Assembly: GCA_019285715.1 (NCBI GenBank)
Contig: CP079108.1
Location: 3,487,001-3,551,000 of the forward strand
Reading direction: 5' to 3'
DNA: 64,000 nt
From: Sphingosinicellaceae bacterium
GTDB taxonomy: Bacteria; Pseudomonadota; Alphaproteobacteria; Sphingomonadales; Sphingomonadaceae
Part shown: piece by piece, positions 37,493-50,131 of the stretch
How the letters are laid out: every line of letters starts with the position of its first letter
Position numbering within the stretch: position 1 is the stretch's first letter
Notes under the pieces: generated by a model
The model's input: only the letters and a program-made list of their open reading frames with translations
The model's database searches: none
Told to the model about the DNA's origin: nothing
Translations under genes and position numbers: made by a program

Positions 37493-38350
37493 ATGCGGAC
37501 CCTGATCGCCGTCGGCCTGTTGCTCGTCGCGTCTGCCGCGGCAGCGCAATACCGCGACGATCCCGCCGGTGCACCCGCCGGGGCCTTCCGCGACGGACCC
37601 GAGGTGCTCGCGCCGCCGCCGGTGCCGATCCCGGCCGGTGTCGTCGCGGCGGGCAACTTCCGCGCCGTGTACGACCGCGTCGGCCGGCCCCGGATGCTGG
37701 TGTTCTGGAACCGCAGCTTCAGCGACGAGGTCAGTTCGACCTACCGCGACAATCTTCACGCCGAAGCCAGCGCGAGCAGTGCCGCTTCGGGCTCGACGTC
37801 GACGCGCTCCGGCTGGAACGGCACCGACTCGAAGACCGCCGCCGAGGGTAGCAGCCATTCGTCACTCGACGTCTCGGTGGGGGCACAGCGGGTCGAGGAC
37901 GGCCGCTTCAACCCACTCGAAGAGAACATCGATTTCGCCGTCGAGGCCGCGTTCTCGCAGACTCTCGCCGGTAACGGTGCCCAGCTGATCGACCGCAGCC
38001 TGGCGATGCGGACGGCGCGCGGCGCACGTGGGGCCGGCAGCCGCCCGAACATGCAGGCGATCGAGACCGAAGCGGCCACGTCGCGCGCCGACCTGCTGAT
38101 CGAGGTGCTGCAGACGTCCGCCTCCGGTACTCCCACCGGGGCGGTGTTCAAGGTCACCGTCAAGGATATCAAGCGCGCCCGGCTGCTCGCCACGTTTACG
38201 ACCGCGGGCGATCGTCCGTACCGCAAGCCCAGGCTCGTCGCCGGGGCTGGTGGCTTCGTCCGTGCCGGCGCCGAAGGCACGTCGCCAGATGGTGTCGGGC
38301 GTGAGCTGGCCAACCGCACGATGGCGGCGCTCGCGGGGTCGCTGCGCTAG
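37493..38350 (+). CDS. Exported hypothetical protein of lpoB-like operon
   Basis: The 285-residue protein has a signal peptide (TLIAVGLLLVASAAAAQ). A Ser-rich low-complexity stretch lies at about residues 95-125 (EASASSAASGSTSTRSGWNG). It is followed by a mixed domain with EENIDFAVEAAFSQTLA and TSRADLLIEVLQTSASGTP. The latter resembles CsgG/LpoB-like periplasmic domains that bind a partner, but I do not assign a name. It starts 26 bases after the YcfL-like gene and ends 19 bases before the parS site. Confidence 0.72.
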   Translation: MRTLIAVGLLLVASAAAAQYRDDPAGAPAGAFRDGPEVLAPPPVPIPAGVVAAGNFRAVYDRVGRPRMLVFWNRSFSDEVSSTYRDNLHAEASASSAASGSTSTRSGWNGTDSKTAAEGSSHSSLDVSVGAQRVEDGRFNPLEENIDFAVEAAFSQTLAGNGAQLIDRSLAMRTARGARGAGSRPNMQAIETEAATSRADLLIEVLQTSASGTPTGAVFKVTVKDIKRARLLATFTTAGDRPYRKPRLVAGAGGFVRAGAEGTSPDGVGRELANRTMAALAGSLR

Positions 38351-38369
38351 CCTACCTGGTTGATCCTAA

Positions 38370-38393
38370 AACCTGTTTCACGTGAAACAGGTT
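38370..38393. other. parS: parS site (ParB-binding centromere)
   Basis: The 16-base core TGTTTCACGTGAAACA (38374-38389) is identical to the bacterial ParB-binding consensus and sits inside a longer perfect palindrome of 24 bases. It lies between two convergent genes. Chromosomal parS sites recruit ParB and load SMC near the origin of replication. Confidence 0.9.
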
Positions 38394-38400
38394 CGCACCT

Positions 38401-39852
38401 TCACCCTTGCGTAACAAAGCAGGCCTTGCCCGCAAACGCCAGCTTGGCGCACGTGTCCCGCGCCGCGTCGCGCGATGCGAACGGCCCGAGCTGAAACTTT
38501 ACCACCGGCCCGGCGGAGTCAAAGATTGGCTTGGCCTTGCCGATCGCGCCCGAGTTCGCCGACTTCACCGAAGCCCAAGCGGCGTCGGCGAGCTTTTGCG
38601 ACGAGAACGCCCCGAGCTGGACGCGCCAGCCGGCAGGCTTCGCCGGGACCGGTTTCAGGTCGGCGAGCGCCACCGTCGCGGGCTTTAGGTCGACGACATC
38701 GGCCTTTGCCGGACGCGCGTCGGCAAGCACTGGCTTCGGTAGCGGCGTTGCGGCGGGAACTGTTGCAGTCGGGGCCGAGGTCGCTGTCGTGGTCGCCGCA
38801 TCCCCGGGGTTTGGCGGGCCCAGCGATCCACGCGCGGTCGCCGTGGCGGGTGCGACCGGACGCGGATCGGGGACGGCGGTGGCGTTGTCGATCGGTTTCG
38901 GCGCTGGCGGCGTCGTGCCCGGCAGGAACGGCTTGGGGCCGGGAACGGCAGCGCTGGCGTCGGACTGGAGCTTCGGAGCCGGGTGCGTCACCGGGTAGGC
39001 GGTCGTGATATCGGCGGGGGGCCTGACTGTCGTCGAGCGGGCCGGGTTCGGCACCACGGCCGCGGGCGGCCTCGCCTGGAACGTCCGCGACGACAGGCTG
39101 GCGTCCGCGGTCTGCGTCACCGGCTTCGTCACGACCGGCGGGGGCGGGGCAAAGCCGAAGGCCGAGCGCACCGAGGCGACGACGTTGCCCGCCGCGGTGC
39201 CGATCGCGCCGGTGGCGTTCGTGGCGAGGCTGCCGGGACGCTGGATGCCGGCCGGGCCGGTACGCTGGATGCTCGCGGCAGCCAGCGCACTCGGTACGCC
39301 GGTTCCGGCTGCGAGGCTGGCCGCCATCGCGGTGCCGGCACTGCGCGCATCCGGGGTCAGTACCGGCTCGATCGAGCCCAGCGCGGTCGTCGCCTGCGCC
39401 AGTCCGCTCGCCTGGGCGCGGAGCAGATAGCCATAGGCAAGGCCGAGGTTCTTAGGGGTGCCGTCGCCGTTGTAGGCCGCGATGCCGAGCACGTACTGGG
39501 CCCGCGCCTCGCCCCGATCCGCGGCCTGCTTGAGCCACTTGACCGCCTCGAGCTTGTCGCCCGCCTGGAACAGCGCGATGCCGAGGTTCGCCTGCGCCGG
39601 CAGGTGCCCCTTGAGCGCGGCGCGGCGGTAGTAATCGCGCGCGACTGCCGGGTCCTTGGCGACGCCGCGCCCGAGCTTGTAGGCCTGCCCCATGTTGAAG
39701 CAGGCGTCGGCATCGCCTTGGGCGGCAAACGGCAGCCACGCGGCGACGGCGGCGGGATAATCGCCGGCTCGCCAGCGCTCGACGCCCGACTGGACAGTGG
39801 CGGGCTGGCCCACAGCGGCAGCACCAACGGCGAGGGTAATCAGGCTCAACAT
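38401..39852 (-). CDS. Sel1-repeat and SPOR-domain envelope protein
   Basis: The 483-residue protein has an N-terminal signal-like stretch (MLSLITLAVGAAAVGQP). Sel1-like repeats lie at about residues 40-140 (DADACFNMGQAYKLGRGVAK; KGHLPAQANLGIALFQAGD). A Pro/Ala/Thr-rich linker of about 220 residues follows, then a C-terminal SPOR domain (WRVQLGAFSSQKLADAAW to AGKACFVTQG). SPOR domains bind denuded septal peptidoglycan, so a division- or wall-associated role is likely. It follows the dihydroorotase-like gene on the same strand. Confidence 0.88.
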   Translation of the reverse strand: MLSLITLAVGAAAVGQPATVQSGVERWRAGDYPAAVAAWLPFAAQGDADACFNMGQAYKLGRGVAKDPAVARDYYRRAALKGHLPAQANLGIALFQAGDKLEAVKWLKQAADRGEARAQYVLGIAAYNGDGTPKNLGLAYGYLLRAQASGLAQATTALGSIEPVLTPDARSAGTAMAASLAAGTGVPSALAAASIQRTGPAGIQRPGSLATNATGAIGTAAGNVVASVRSAFGFAPPPPVVTKPVTQTADASLSSRTFQARPPAAVVPNPARSTTVRPPADITTAYPVTHPAPKLQSDASAAVPGPKPFLPGTTPPAPKPIDNATAVPDPRPVAPATATARGSLGPPNPGDAATTTATSAPTATVPAATPLPKPVLADARPAKADVVDLKPATVALADLKPVPAKPAGWRVQLGAFSSQKLADAAWASVKSANSGAIGKAKPIFDSAGPVVKFQLGPFASRDAARDTCAKLAFAGKACFVTQG

Positions 39853-39859
39853 ATTGGGA

Positions 39860-41059
39860 TCATGAACTCCACACGATGTCGCCGCCCTTAACGGTCATCG
39901 CGACGCGGCCTTGCACGGCCATGCCGTCGAACGGCGTGTTGCCGGCGCTGGCGACGCTGGCGTCGGCGTCGATCCGCCAGGGTGCGCCGGGGTCGTAGAC
40001 GATGAGGTCGGCGGGGGCTCCGGCAGTCAGGTGCCCCCCGGGCAGGCCGAAAATCCGCGCCGGGGCGGAGGTCATCGCGGCCAGCACGATTTCGCGGCCG
40101 ATGCCCTCGTTGGTCAGCGTCAGCGCCAGCGCGAGCAGGGTCTCGGCCCCGGTCGCACCCGGCGCGGCATCGGCGAACGGCAGGCGCTTGTCCTCCTGCG
40201 TGCGCGGGTCGTGGCCGCTGGCGATGACGTCGATGGTACCATCCGCTAGGCCCTCGATGACGGCACGGCGGTCGTCGTCGTGGCGCAGCGGCGGCGACAG
40301 CCGCGCGAAGGTCCGGTAGCCGGTCACTGATTGCTCACCGAGCAGGAAGTACGCAGGCGTGACCCCGCAGGTGACCGCGACGCCGCGCGCCTTGGCGTCG
40401 CGGACGAGTCCGATACTTTCCGCCGTGGTGACCTGCCGGATGTGGAGCTTGCAGCCGGTGGCCTCGGCGAGGCGCAGATCGCGGGCGACGCGCAGGGCCT
40501 CGGCAAAGGCAGGCGCGGCCGGCAGGCCCATGCGGGTCGCGAACTCGCCCTCGGTTGCGACGGCGTCGCCGGTCAGGCCGTCGTCCTCGGCGTGGACGAC
40601 CACCACCAGGTCGAAGCCGCGCGCATACTGGAGCAGCCGGTGCATGACGCCGCTGTCGTTGATCCCGGCGCGCCCGGTGGCGCAGCCGACCGCCCCGGCC
40701 TCCGCGCACAGCCCGATCTCGGCAAGCTCGACGCCAAGCAGCCCGCGGGTCGCGGCGGCGAGCGGATGGACCCAGACGTCGGGCTTGCCGATGCGCTGGG
40801 CGAATTCGATCAGCGCGGGGTCGTCGAGCGGCGGCGAGCGGTCCGGCATCAGCACCACCCGCGTGATCCCGCCCGCGAGACAGGCGGCGGCATCGGCGGC
40901 GAACACCCCGGCGTCGATCAGTCCGGGCGCGAGGTGCTTGCCGCCGCAGTCGATGACCTTCGCGTCGGCAGGGGCAGTGCCGCCGATGCTCTCGATCAGC
41001 CGGTCGCGGACGACCAGCGTGCCGAGATTCGCGGCGTTGGTGAAGGCAAGGACGCTCAC
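39860..41059 (-). CDS. pyrC: Dihydroorotase homologue lacking catalytic metal ligands (PyrX type)
   Basis: The 399-residue amidohydrolase-fold protein is encoded just after pyrB (4-base overlap), but its active site is degraded. The usual HxH motif after the first strand is replaced ([14 protein letters not shown]: residues 51 and 53 are Gly and Phe). The catalytic Asp of the ATDHAP motif is replaced in [14 protein letters not shown]. Only VHAED is kept. In Pseudomonas such an inactive homologue (PyrX) is a structural partner of aspartate carbamoyltransferase; a true dihydroorotase would then lie elsewhere. I expect a non-catalytic role. Confidence 0.86.
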   Translation of the reverse strand: MSVLAFTNAANLGTLVVRDRLIESIGGTAPADAKVIDCGGKHLAPGLIDAGVFAADAAACLAGGITRVVLMPDRSPPLDDPALIEFAQRIGKPDVWVHPLAAATRGLLGVELAEIGLCAEAGAVGCATGRAGINDSGVMHRLLQYARGFDLVVVVHAEDDGLTGDAVATEGEFATRMGLPAAPAFAEALRVARDLRLAEATGCKLHIRQVTTAESIGLVRDAKARGVAVTCGVTPAYFLLGEQSVTGYRTFARLSPPLRHDDDRRAVIEGLADGTIDVIASGHDPRTQEDKRLPFADAAPGATGAETLLALALTLTNEGIGREIVLAAMTSAPARIFGLPGGHLTAGAPADLIVYDPGAPWRIDADASVASAGNTPFDGMAVQGRVAMTVKGGDIVWSS

Positions 41060-42042
41060 CAGCCGGCGACCCCCCGCCGGCTCCGCGTCAATACGTCGAG
41101 GCAGGCCATGCGGACGGCGACGCCCATCTCGACCTGCTCGGTAATCGCCGAGCGGGCGATGTCGTCGGCGACCGCGGTGTCGATCTCGACGCCGCGGTTC
41201 ATCGGGCCGGGGTGCATGACCAAGACGTCGGGCTTCGCCTTGGCCAGGCGCGCCGCGGTCAGGCCGTAGAAGTGGAAGTATTCGCGTGGGGACGGCACAT
41301 AGCCGCCGGTCATGCGCTCGCGCTGGAGGCGGAGCATCATCACGACGTCGGCGCCGTCGAGGCCCTCGTCCATTGAGGTGAAGACCTCGACGCCCATGCG
41401 GTCAACGTCGGTGCCGATCAGCGTCGGCGGCGCGACGGCGCGGACATGCGCGCCGAGGCTGCCAAGTAGCTGGAAGTTGGAGCGCGCCACCCGGCTGTGC
41501 AGGATGTCGCCGCAGATCGCGACGGTCAGCCCCTCGATGCGCCCCTTGCGGCGGCGAATGGTCAGGGCGTCGAGCAGCGCCTGGGTCGGGTGCTCGTGGC
41601 GGCCGTCGCCGGCGTTGAGGACCGGGCAGTCGACCTTCTCGGCGATCAGCTGCACCGCGCCCGCGGCCTGGTGGCGGATGACGATCGCATCGGGGTGCAT
41701 GGCGTTCAGGGTCAGCGCAGTGTCGAGCAGGGTCTCGCCCTTCTTCACTGACGACTGGCCGACGGTCATGTTGACGACGTCGGCACCCAGCCGCTTGCCG
41801 GCGATCTCGAAGCTGAGCAGCGTCCGGGTCGAGTTCTCGAAGAAGGCATTGATCACCGTCAGGCCGCGCAGCCGGTCGTCGTGCTTCTCGCGGCCGCGCC
41901 CGATCTCGATCCAGCTCTCGGCCTCGTCGAGCAGATAGAGCGCTTCCCACGGCTTCAACTCGGCGACGCCGAGCAAGTGACGATGGGGGAACGGGTGGAC
42001 GCCGGCGGCGGCGAGATCTGCGTGGCGCGCGGTGGCGTTCAT
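41056..42042 (-). CDS. pyrB: Aspartate carbamoyltransferase catalytic subunit
   Basis: This 328-residue enzyme makes carbamoyl-aspartate in pyrimidine synthesis. The carbamoyl-phosphate motif [13 protein letters not shown] and the aspartate-binding [15 protein letters not shown] are intact, as is the late [14 protein letters not shown] chose the ATG at 42042 because the conserved region begins soon after; the frame upstream to 42192 has no conserved sequence. No pyrI gene follows; the inactive dihydroorotase homologue downstream is the likely structural partner. Confidence 0.96.
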   Translation of the reverse strand: MNATARHADLAAAGVHPFPHRHLLGVAELKPWEALYLLDEAESWIEIGRGREKHDDRLRGLTVINAFFENSTRTLLSFEIAGKRLGADVVNMTVGQSSVKKGETLLDTALTLNAMHPDAIVIRHQAAGAVQLIAEKVDCPVLNAGDGRHEHPTQALLDALTIRRRKGRIEGLTVAICGDILHSRVARSNFQLLGSLGAHVRAVAPPTLIGTDVDRMGVEVFTSMDEGLDGADVVMMLRLQRERMTGGYVPSPREYFHFYGLTAARLAKAKPDVLVMHPGPMNRGVEIDTAVADDIARSAITEQVEMGVAVRMACLDVLTRSRRGVAGW

Positions 42043-42313
42043 CGGGGCACCGTGTAGCGGTTTGCAGGGGGCGGCGGCAAGCGGCGGGCGGACTCGACCA
42101 GTCGTGCGGGCGGCACGGACTGGCGGCGGCATCGTGTCGACGACAACGTACCGGGGCCGGCGGAACTTGCATTTCGCTAAATTTTCGCCCATATCGCCGG
42201 TGCCGAAGGTGCCTCACCCGACGAGGCGCTGTTACGGCCCCTAATTCGTTGATGCGCTACCGGTGCTCTGCAGGGATTTTCCCCGGCGGGCTATCGAGAC
42301 TAAGGACGTTACT

Positions 42314-42520
42314 ATGACGGCAGGCACTGTTAAGTTTTTCAACACCACCAAGGGCTACGGCTTCATCGCCCCCGATGGTGCTTCCAAGGACGTTTTCGTC
42401 CACATCAGCGCCGTTGAGCGCGCCGGCCTCGACGGCCTGAACGAAGGCCAGAAGGTCAAGTTCGACGTCGAGAACGATCGCCAGGGCCGCGCTTCGGCCG
42501 TCAACCTGTCGCTCGCTTAA
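42314..42520 (+). CDS. Cold-shock protein CspA family
   Basis: The 68-residue OB-fold protein has both RNA-binding motifs: RNP1 in [10 protein letters not shown] and RNP2 in [10 protein letters not shown]. Such proteins melt RNA structure at low temperature or act as general RNA chaperones. The long 5' gap before it (42043-42313) may contain a leader, but I saw no clear structure. It sits 7 bases before infA and may be co-transcribed with it. Confidence 0.95.
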   Translation: MTAGTVKFFNTTKGYGFIAPDGASKDVFVHISAVERAGLDGLNEGQKVKFDVENDRQGRASAVNLSLA

Positions 42521-42527
42521 GTCGCCT

Positions 42528-42788
42528 GTGGCGAAGGAAGAAGCCCTCAAGGTCGAAGGCGTGATCGCGGAGATCCTGCCTGATGGCCGGTTCCGCGTTA
42601 AGCTGGAAAACGACCACGAGATCATCGCCTACACGGCGGGCAAGATGCGCAAGAACCGCATCCGCTCGATCGTCGGCGACCGGGTTCATGTCGAAATGAC
42701 CCCGTATGATATCGACAAGGGCCGCATCGTCTTCCGCGAGAAGACCGCACCGATGCCGATGAACCAGAGACGGTTCTTCCGGCGCTAG
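42528..42788 (+). CDS. infA: Translation initiation factor IF-1
   Basis: This 86-residue factor binds the 30S A site with IF2 and IF3. It starts with GTG. The sequence [20 protein letters not shown] and the strands [19 protein letters not shown] match IF-1 closely. The C-terminal extension MNQRRFFRR is longer than in E. coli. It is followed by a strong terminator. Confidence 0.96.
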   Translation: MAKEEALKVEGVIAEILPDGRFRVKLENDHEIIAYTAGKMRKNRIRSIVGDRVHVEMTPYDIDKGRIVFREKTAPMPMNQRRFFRR

Positions 42789-42812
42789 GGCGCTCCTCGC
42801 TGAAAGCTTCCA

Positions 42813-42840
42813 CCCCCTCCCGGCAACGGGAGGGGGTTTT
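42813..42840 (+). terminator. Rho-independent terminator after infA
   Basis: A G/C-rich hairpin (CCCCCTCCCG, CAA-containing loop, CGGGAGGGGG) is followed by TTTT. It ends the cspA-infA transcript and separates it from the converging monooxygenase gene. Confidence 0.85.
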
Positions 42841-42850
42841 GCTGTGTGGA

Positions 42851-44749
42851 CTAGCTCAGCTCGAATTCCGCCGGGTCGGGCGCCCGCGTCGCGCTCCAAT
42901 AGTCGACTAGGGCAAACGGCCAGTTTTGGGCCACCCGCCCGGACTTCGCCTTGTACCAGCTCGACACGCCCGACACGCCCCAAGCCATCTTCGCGTTCGC
43001 CGCATCGACCCGCAGGTTAAAGGCGTCGTGGACCGCGCGCTTGGGAGCCAACGCCGTCCCGCCGCCCTCGATCAGCAACTTCAGGCAGCCGAGGATGTAG
43101 TTCACACTCGCCTCCGAGAAGAACACGATCGAGCCGTTGACGACAATGTTGGTGTTCGGACCGTAGAGCATGAAGAAGTTCGGGAAGCCCGGCACGGTCA
43201 TTCCGAGATAGGCGCGTGCGTCGCCGGCCCACTCAGCGTGGAGGTCGCGGCCGGCTTCGCCGGTGACCCGCATCGGCATCAGGAATTCCGACGCCGTGAA
43301 GCCGGTCGCGTAGATCAGCACGTCCGCCTCGATCAACCGCCCGGACGCCAGCCGCACGCCCGTCGGCTCGACTGCGGCGACCGGATCGGTGATCAACTCG
43401 ACGTTCGGCTGCTTGAGCGCCGCTGCCCAGACGCCGTTGTCGACCAGCATGCGCTTGCCACCGGGGGCATAGGTCGGGACGAGCTTGGCAAGCAGGTCAG
43501 GCCGGTCCTCGTATTGCGACGCCAGGCTCGCCTCGAGCATTGCCCGCAGGCCAGCATTCGCCGGCGACAGCGAGCCGGGTTCGTTCCAGCCCTCCTCGTG
43601 CGACACCGCCGGCAGCAGGAACTCGGTCAGCGACCAGAACAAGGCGAAGCGGTACCACTTGGCGTAGAACGGCGCGTGGCGGAGCAGCCAGCGCTTTTCG
43701 TGCGCGACCGCGTCGTGATACGCCGGCTGGGGCAGAAGCCACGGCGGCGTGCGCTGGAAGATGCTCAGGCTAGCGACGTCGGCGGCGATCTCGGGCACGA
43801 TCTGGAACGCCGACGCGCCGGTGCCGATGACCGCGACGCGCTTGCCCTTGAGGTCGACGTCGGCTCGCCATTCCGCCGAGTGAAAGGCTGTCCCCGCGAA
43901 GCTGCCGATGCCGGGCAGGTCGGGCAGCTTCGGCCGGTTCAGCTGCCCGACCGCGCTGATCACGGCGCGGGCGCGCAGGGTCTCGCCGCCGACCAGTTCG
44001 ACCGCCCACGCGCTGCCGTCCCAGACCGCCGACGCGACCTTGGTGTTGAAGCGGATGTGCGCGGCGAGGTCGTATTTCGCGCTGATGCGCTCGAAATAAT
44101 CCTGCAGCACGTCACCGGTCGAATAGCGGTACGGCCATTCGTGTGCAGGCTCGAACGAGTAGCTGTAGAGGTGATTCGGGGTGTCGACGCGGACACCGGG
44201 ATAGCGGTTCGCCCACCATGTCCCGCCGACCTTGTCGCGGGCCTCGACAATGGTGAACGGCACCCCCGCCTGCTTCAGCGCGATGCCCGCGAGCAGGCCC
44301 GACATTCCGGCACCGACGATCACGACCGGCCATTCGGCCTTGGTCGCCGTCGGCGCGTCGATGACGACGCGCGAGGCCAGGGGCAGGCCGTCGAGGTGGA
44401 GTTCGTCGGTCAGGAAGTCGTGATAGGCGGCGGGCACGTCACCGCCGGCGACGTAGTTCAGCGCGCGCTCGACAGCGGCTGCCGTGGGCCGGGGCAGTTC
44501 CGGGAAACCGGCATCGCGCCACCGGCTCAGGTGTACGAGGGCAAGGTCGCGGGCGCGTGCCTGCTGGTCTGTGGGGATGCCGCCGTTCTCGTCGCCGAGC
44601 GCGCTCAGGCCGGTCGCGGGCGGGTCGAAGCCGTCGAGATGGTCGGCGTTTCCGGTGAAATGGATGAGGCTGGCGAGCAGCGCCGGGATATGTGCCGCTT
44701 CGAGCGCGGCACGGATGCTCGCGTCGTCGTCGGTGAAAGGCTCGGCCAT
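42851..44749 (-). CDS. FAD-dependent monooxygenase, Baeyer-Villiger type
   Basis: This is a 632-residue flavoprotein. The FAD motif VVIVGAGMSGLLAGIAL and the NADPH motif VAVIGTGASAFQIVPEI are in the right order. Between them lies FAGTAFHSAEWR, close to the Baeyer-Villiger fingerprint FxGxxxHxxxWP but with Arg in place of the last Pro/Asp. The N-terminal about 130 residues form an added domain seen in some of these enzymes. ATG 44749 gives the shorter, likely start. It would insert oxygen into a ketone; the substrate is unknown. Confidence 0.9.
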   Translation of the reverse strand: MAEPFTDDDASIRAALEAAHIPALLASLIHFTGNADHLDGFDPPATGLSALGDENGGIPTDQQARARDLALVHLSRWRDAGFPELPRPTAAAVERALNYVAGGDVPAAYHDFLTDELHLDGLPLASRVVIDAPTATKAEWPVVIVGAGMSGLLAGIALKQAGVPFTIVEARDKVGGTWWANRYPGVRVDTPNHLYSYSFEPAHEWPYRYSTGDVLQDYFERISAKYDLAAHIRFNTKVASAVWDGSAWAVELVGGETLRARAVISAVGQLNRPKLPDLPGIGSFAGTAFHSAEWRADVDLKGKRVAVIGTGASAFQIVPEIAADVASLSIFQRTPPWLLPQPAYHDAVAHEKRWLLRHAPFYAKWYRFALFWSLTEFLLPAVSHEEGWNEPGSLSPANAGLRAMLEASLASQYEDRPDLLAKLVPTYAPGGKRMLVDNGVWAAALKQPNVELITDPVAAVEPTGVRLASGRLIEADVLIYATGFTASEFLMPMRVTGEAGRDLHAEWAGDARAYLGMTVPGFPNFFMLYGPNTNIVVNGSIVFFSEASVNYILGCLKLLIEGGGTALAPKRAVHDAFNLRVDAANAKMAWGVSGVSSWYKAKSGRVAQNWPFALVDYWSATRAPDPAEFELS

Positions 44750-44785
44750 CCAACTGTCTCCCAAGGTCTTTTCCCGGGAGCTTAA

Positions 44786-47998
<3,213 letters not shown>

Positions 47999-48059
47999 GG
48001 CCGCCACGCGGAACCGCTGACGTCGGCGCTGGTTGGCGAGCTCAACCGGGAGCCCTGCA

Positions 48060-48752
48060 ATGCCGATCCGCGCCGTCCTGTTCGATCTCGACGGGACCCT
48101 CGTCGACAGCAATGACCAGCACGTCGCGGCGTGGGACGAGGCGTTTCGCGCCGCCGGCTACACGTTCCGGCGGGGCATGATCCACAACCAGATCGGCAAG
48201 GGTGCCGACGGCTTGGTTCCCGCCCTGATACCGTGGGCCGACGCGGAGTTGGCGGACGCTCTTGGCGAGGCCTCGGGCAAGATCTTCAAGGACAAATACC
48301 TCGATGCTATCCGGCCATTCGCGGGTGCGCGCCAGCTACTCGTTCGGGTCCACCGCGCCGGACAGCGCATCGTGCTGGCGTCGTCGGCATCGATGGCCGA
48401 GGTAGAACACTATCTCGACCTGCTCGACGCGCACGATCTGGTCACCGCCACGACCAGCGCCCACGATGTCGAACACACCAAACCCGCGCCCGATATATTC
48501 AAGGCGGCACTGGCCAAGCTCACCCCGATGACCGCCGGAGAGGCGATCGTCGTCGGCGACACGCCCTATGACATCCAGGCGGCGAAAGCCTGCGGAATCC
48601 CGACGATCGCCGTTCGTTCGGGCCGGTTCCCCGACATCTCGCTGTTCGATGCCGGCGCGTTCGCACTTTACGACGATGTCGCGACGCTACTTGCTGGCTA
48701 CGATAGCTCGCCGCTGGCCGCGCAGCCCGACGCGCTGCACCACCGGCTCTAG
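48060..48752 (+). CDS. HAD-family phosphatase
   Basis: The 230-residue protein carries all HAD motifs: VLFDLDGTLVDSN (nucleophile Asp), IVLASSASMAEVEHYL, a Lys in HTKPAPDIFKAAL and VGDTPYDIQAAKACG. The helical cap between motif 1 and 2 places it with the beta-phosphoglucomutase/phosphoglycolate-phosphatase type. The substrate is unknown. Its end overlaps the converging accC by 4 bases. Confidence 0.9.
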   Translation: MPIRAVLFDLDGTLVDSNDQHVAAWDEAFRAAGYTFRRGMIHNQIGKGADGLVPALIPWADAELADALGEASGKIFKDKYLDAIRPFAGARQLLVRVHRAGQRIVLASSASMAEVEHYLDLLDAHDLVTATTSAHDVEHTKPAPDIFKAALAKLTPMTAGEAIVVGDTPYDIQAAKACGIPTIAVRSGRFPDISLFDAGAFALYDDVATLLAGYDSSPLAAQPDALHHRL

Positions 48753-50131
48753 GCCGCGCTCGCCGCCGCCGCGCGCTCGGCTAGCCAGCGCTCCAGCCAC
48801 TTGATCGAATAGTCGCCGGCCTGGAACTCGGGATCCTCGATCAACGCCTGGTGGAGCGGGATCGTCGTCTTGGGGCCGTGGATGACATACTCCTCGAGGG
48901 CGCGCCGCAGCCGGTTGATCGCGTCCTCGCGGGTCGCGCCGTAGACGATCAGCTTGGCGATCAGCGAGTCGTAATAAGGTGGGATGCGGTAGCCGTCATA
49001 CAGCGCGCTATCGACACGGACGTGGAGGCCGCCCGGCGCGTGATAGTCTGTCACCCGGCCCGGCGACGGCGCGAATGTGGCGGGGTCCTCGGCGTTGATC
49101 CGGCACTCGATGGCGTGGCCCTCGAAGCGCACCTGCTCCTGCGTGACAGACAGCGGCAGCCCGGCGGCGATGCGGATCTGCTCGCGCACCAAGTCGATGC
49201 CGGTGACCGCCTCGGTGACCGGGTGCTCGACCTGGAGCCGGGTGTTCATCTCGATGAAATAGAATTTCCCGTCCTCGTAAAGGAACTCCATCGTGCCGGC
49301 GCCGCGGTATTCGAGCTTGGCGACGGCAACGCGGACGATCTCGCCCATGTCGGCGCGCTGCTGCGCCGACAGCGCGGGCGACGGAGCTTCCTCGAGCATC
49401 TTCTGGTGGCGGCGCTGGAGCGAGCAGTCGCGCTCGCCGAGGTGGATCGCACCGCCCTTGCCGTCGCCGAAAACCTGGAATTCGATGTGCCGCGGTTCGG
49501 ACAGGTACTTCTCGATGTAAACGGTGTCGTCGCCGAACGCCGCCTTGGCCTCCTGCTTCGCCGCCGCGATCAGGCCCGGGGCGCTCGCCGCATCGGGGAT
49601 GACCTTCATGCCGCGGCCGCCACCGCCAGACGCGGCCTTGACCAGCACCGGGTAGCCGATGGTGTCGGCGATCGCGATGGCTTCCTCGGCGCTCGCGACC
49701 GGACCGTCGGAACCGGGGACCAGCGGCAGGCCGAGCATAGCCGCGGTGCGCTTGGCCTCGATCTTGTCGCCCATGCGGCGGATGTGGTCGGGGGTCGGCC
49801 CGATCCATACGATGTTGTGCTCCTCGACGATCTCGGCGAAGCGCGCGTTCTCGCTTAGGAAGCCGTAGCCCGGATGGATCGCGTCCGACTGCGAGATTTC
49901 CGCCGCCGAGATAATGTTCGGCACGTTGAGATAGGAATCGGTCGCCGACGCCGGCCCGATGCAGATCGCCTCGTCGGCCATGCGGACGTGCATCGCGTCC
50001 GCATCTGCGGTCGAGTGCACGGCAACGGTCTTGATCCCCAGCTCGCGGCAGGCGCGGTGAATCCGGAGCGCGATTTCGCCGCGATTGGCGATCAGGATCT
50101 TCTTGAACATGGTCTGCGGCCGCGGGTTCAT
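48749..50131 (-). CDS. accC: Biotin carboxylase, acetyl-CoA carboxylase subunit
   Basis: The roughly 460-residue ATP-grasp enzyme carboxylates biotin on AccB for fatty-acid synthesis. The N-terminal FKKILIANRGEIALRIHRAC, the glycine loop KAASGGGGRGMKV and metal/bicarbonate site motifs (EMNTRLQVEHPVTE) are all typical. I place the start at 50131 because its ATG overlaps the accB stop (ATGA). Starting at 50110 (MFKKILIANRGE) would match many homologues equally well. Confidence 0.95.
   Translation of the reverse strand: MNPRPQTMFKKILIANRGEIALRIHRACRELGIKTVAVHSTADADAMHVRMADEAICIGPASATDSYLNVPNIISAAEISQSDAIHPGYGFLSENARFAEIVEEHNIVWIGPTPDHIRRMGDKIEAKRTAAMLGLPLVPGSDGPVASAEEAIAIADTIGYPVLVKAASGGGGRGMKVIPDAASAPGLIAAAKQEAKAAFGDDTVYIEKYLSEPRHIEFQVFGDGKGGAIHLGERDCSLQRRHQKMLEEAPSPALSAQQRADMGEIVRVAVAKLEYRGAGTMEFLYEDGKFYFIEMNTRLQVEHPVTEAVTGIDLVREQIRIAAGLPLSVTQEQVRFEGHAIECRINAEDPATFAPSPGRVTDYHAPGGLHVRVDSALYDGYRIPPYYDSLIAKLIVYGATREDAINRLRRALEEYVIHGPKTTIPLHQALIEDPEFQAGDYSIKWLERWLAERAAAASAA

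Noticed and set aside
42926-44785. 619-codon open frame on the + strand
   Set aside because: It is opposite the monooxygenase gene, which has clear FAD and NADPH motifs; this frame has none.
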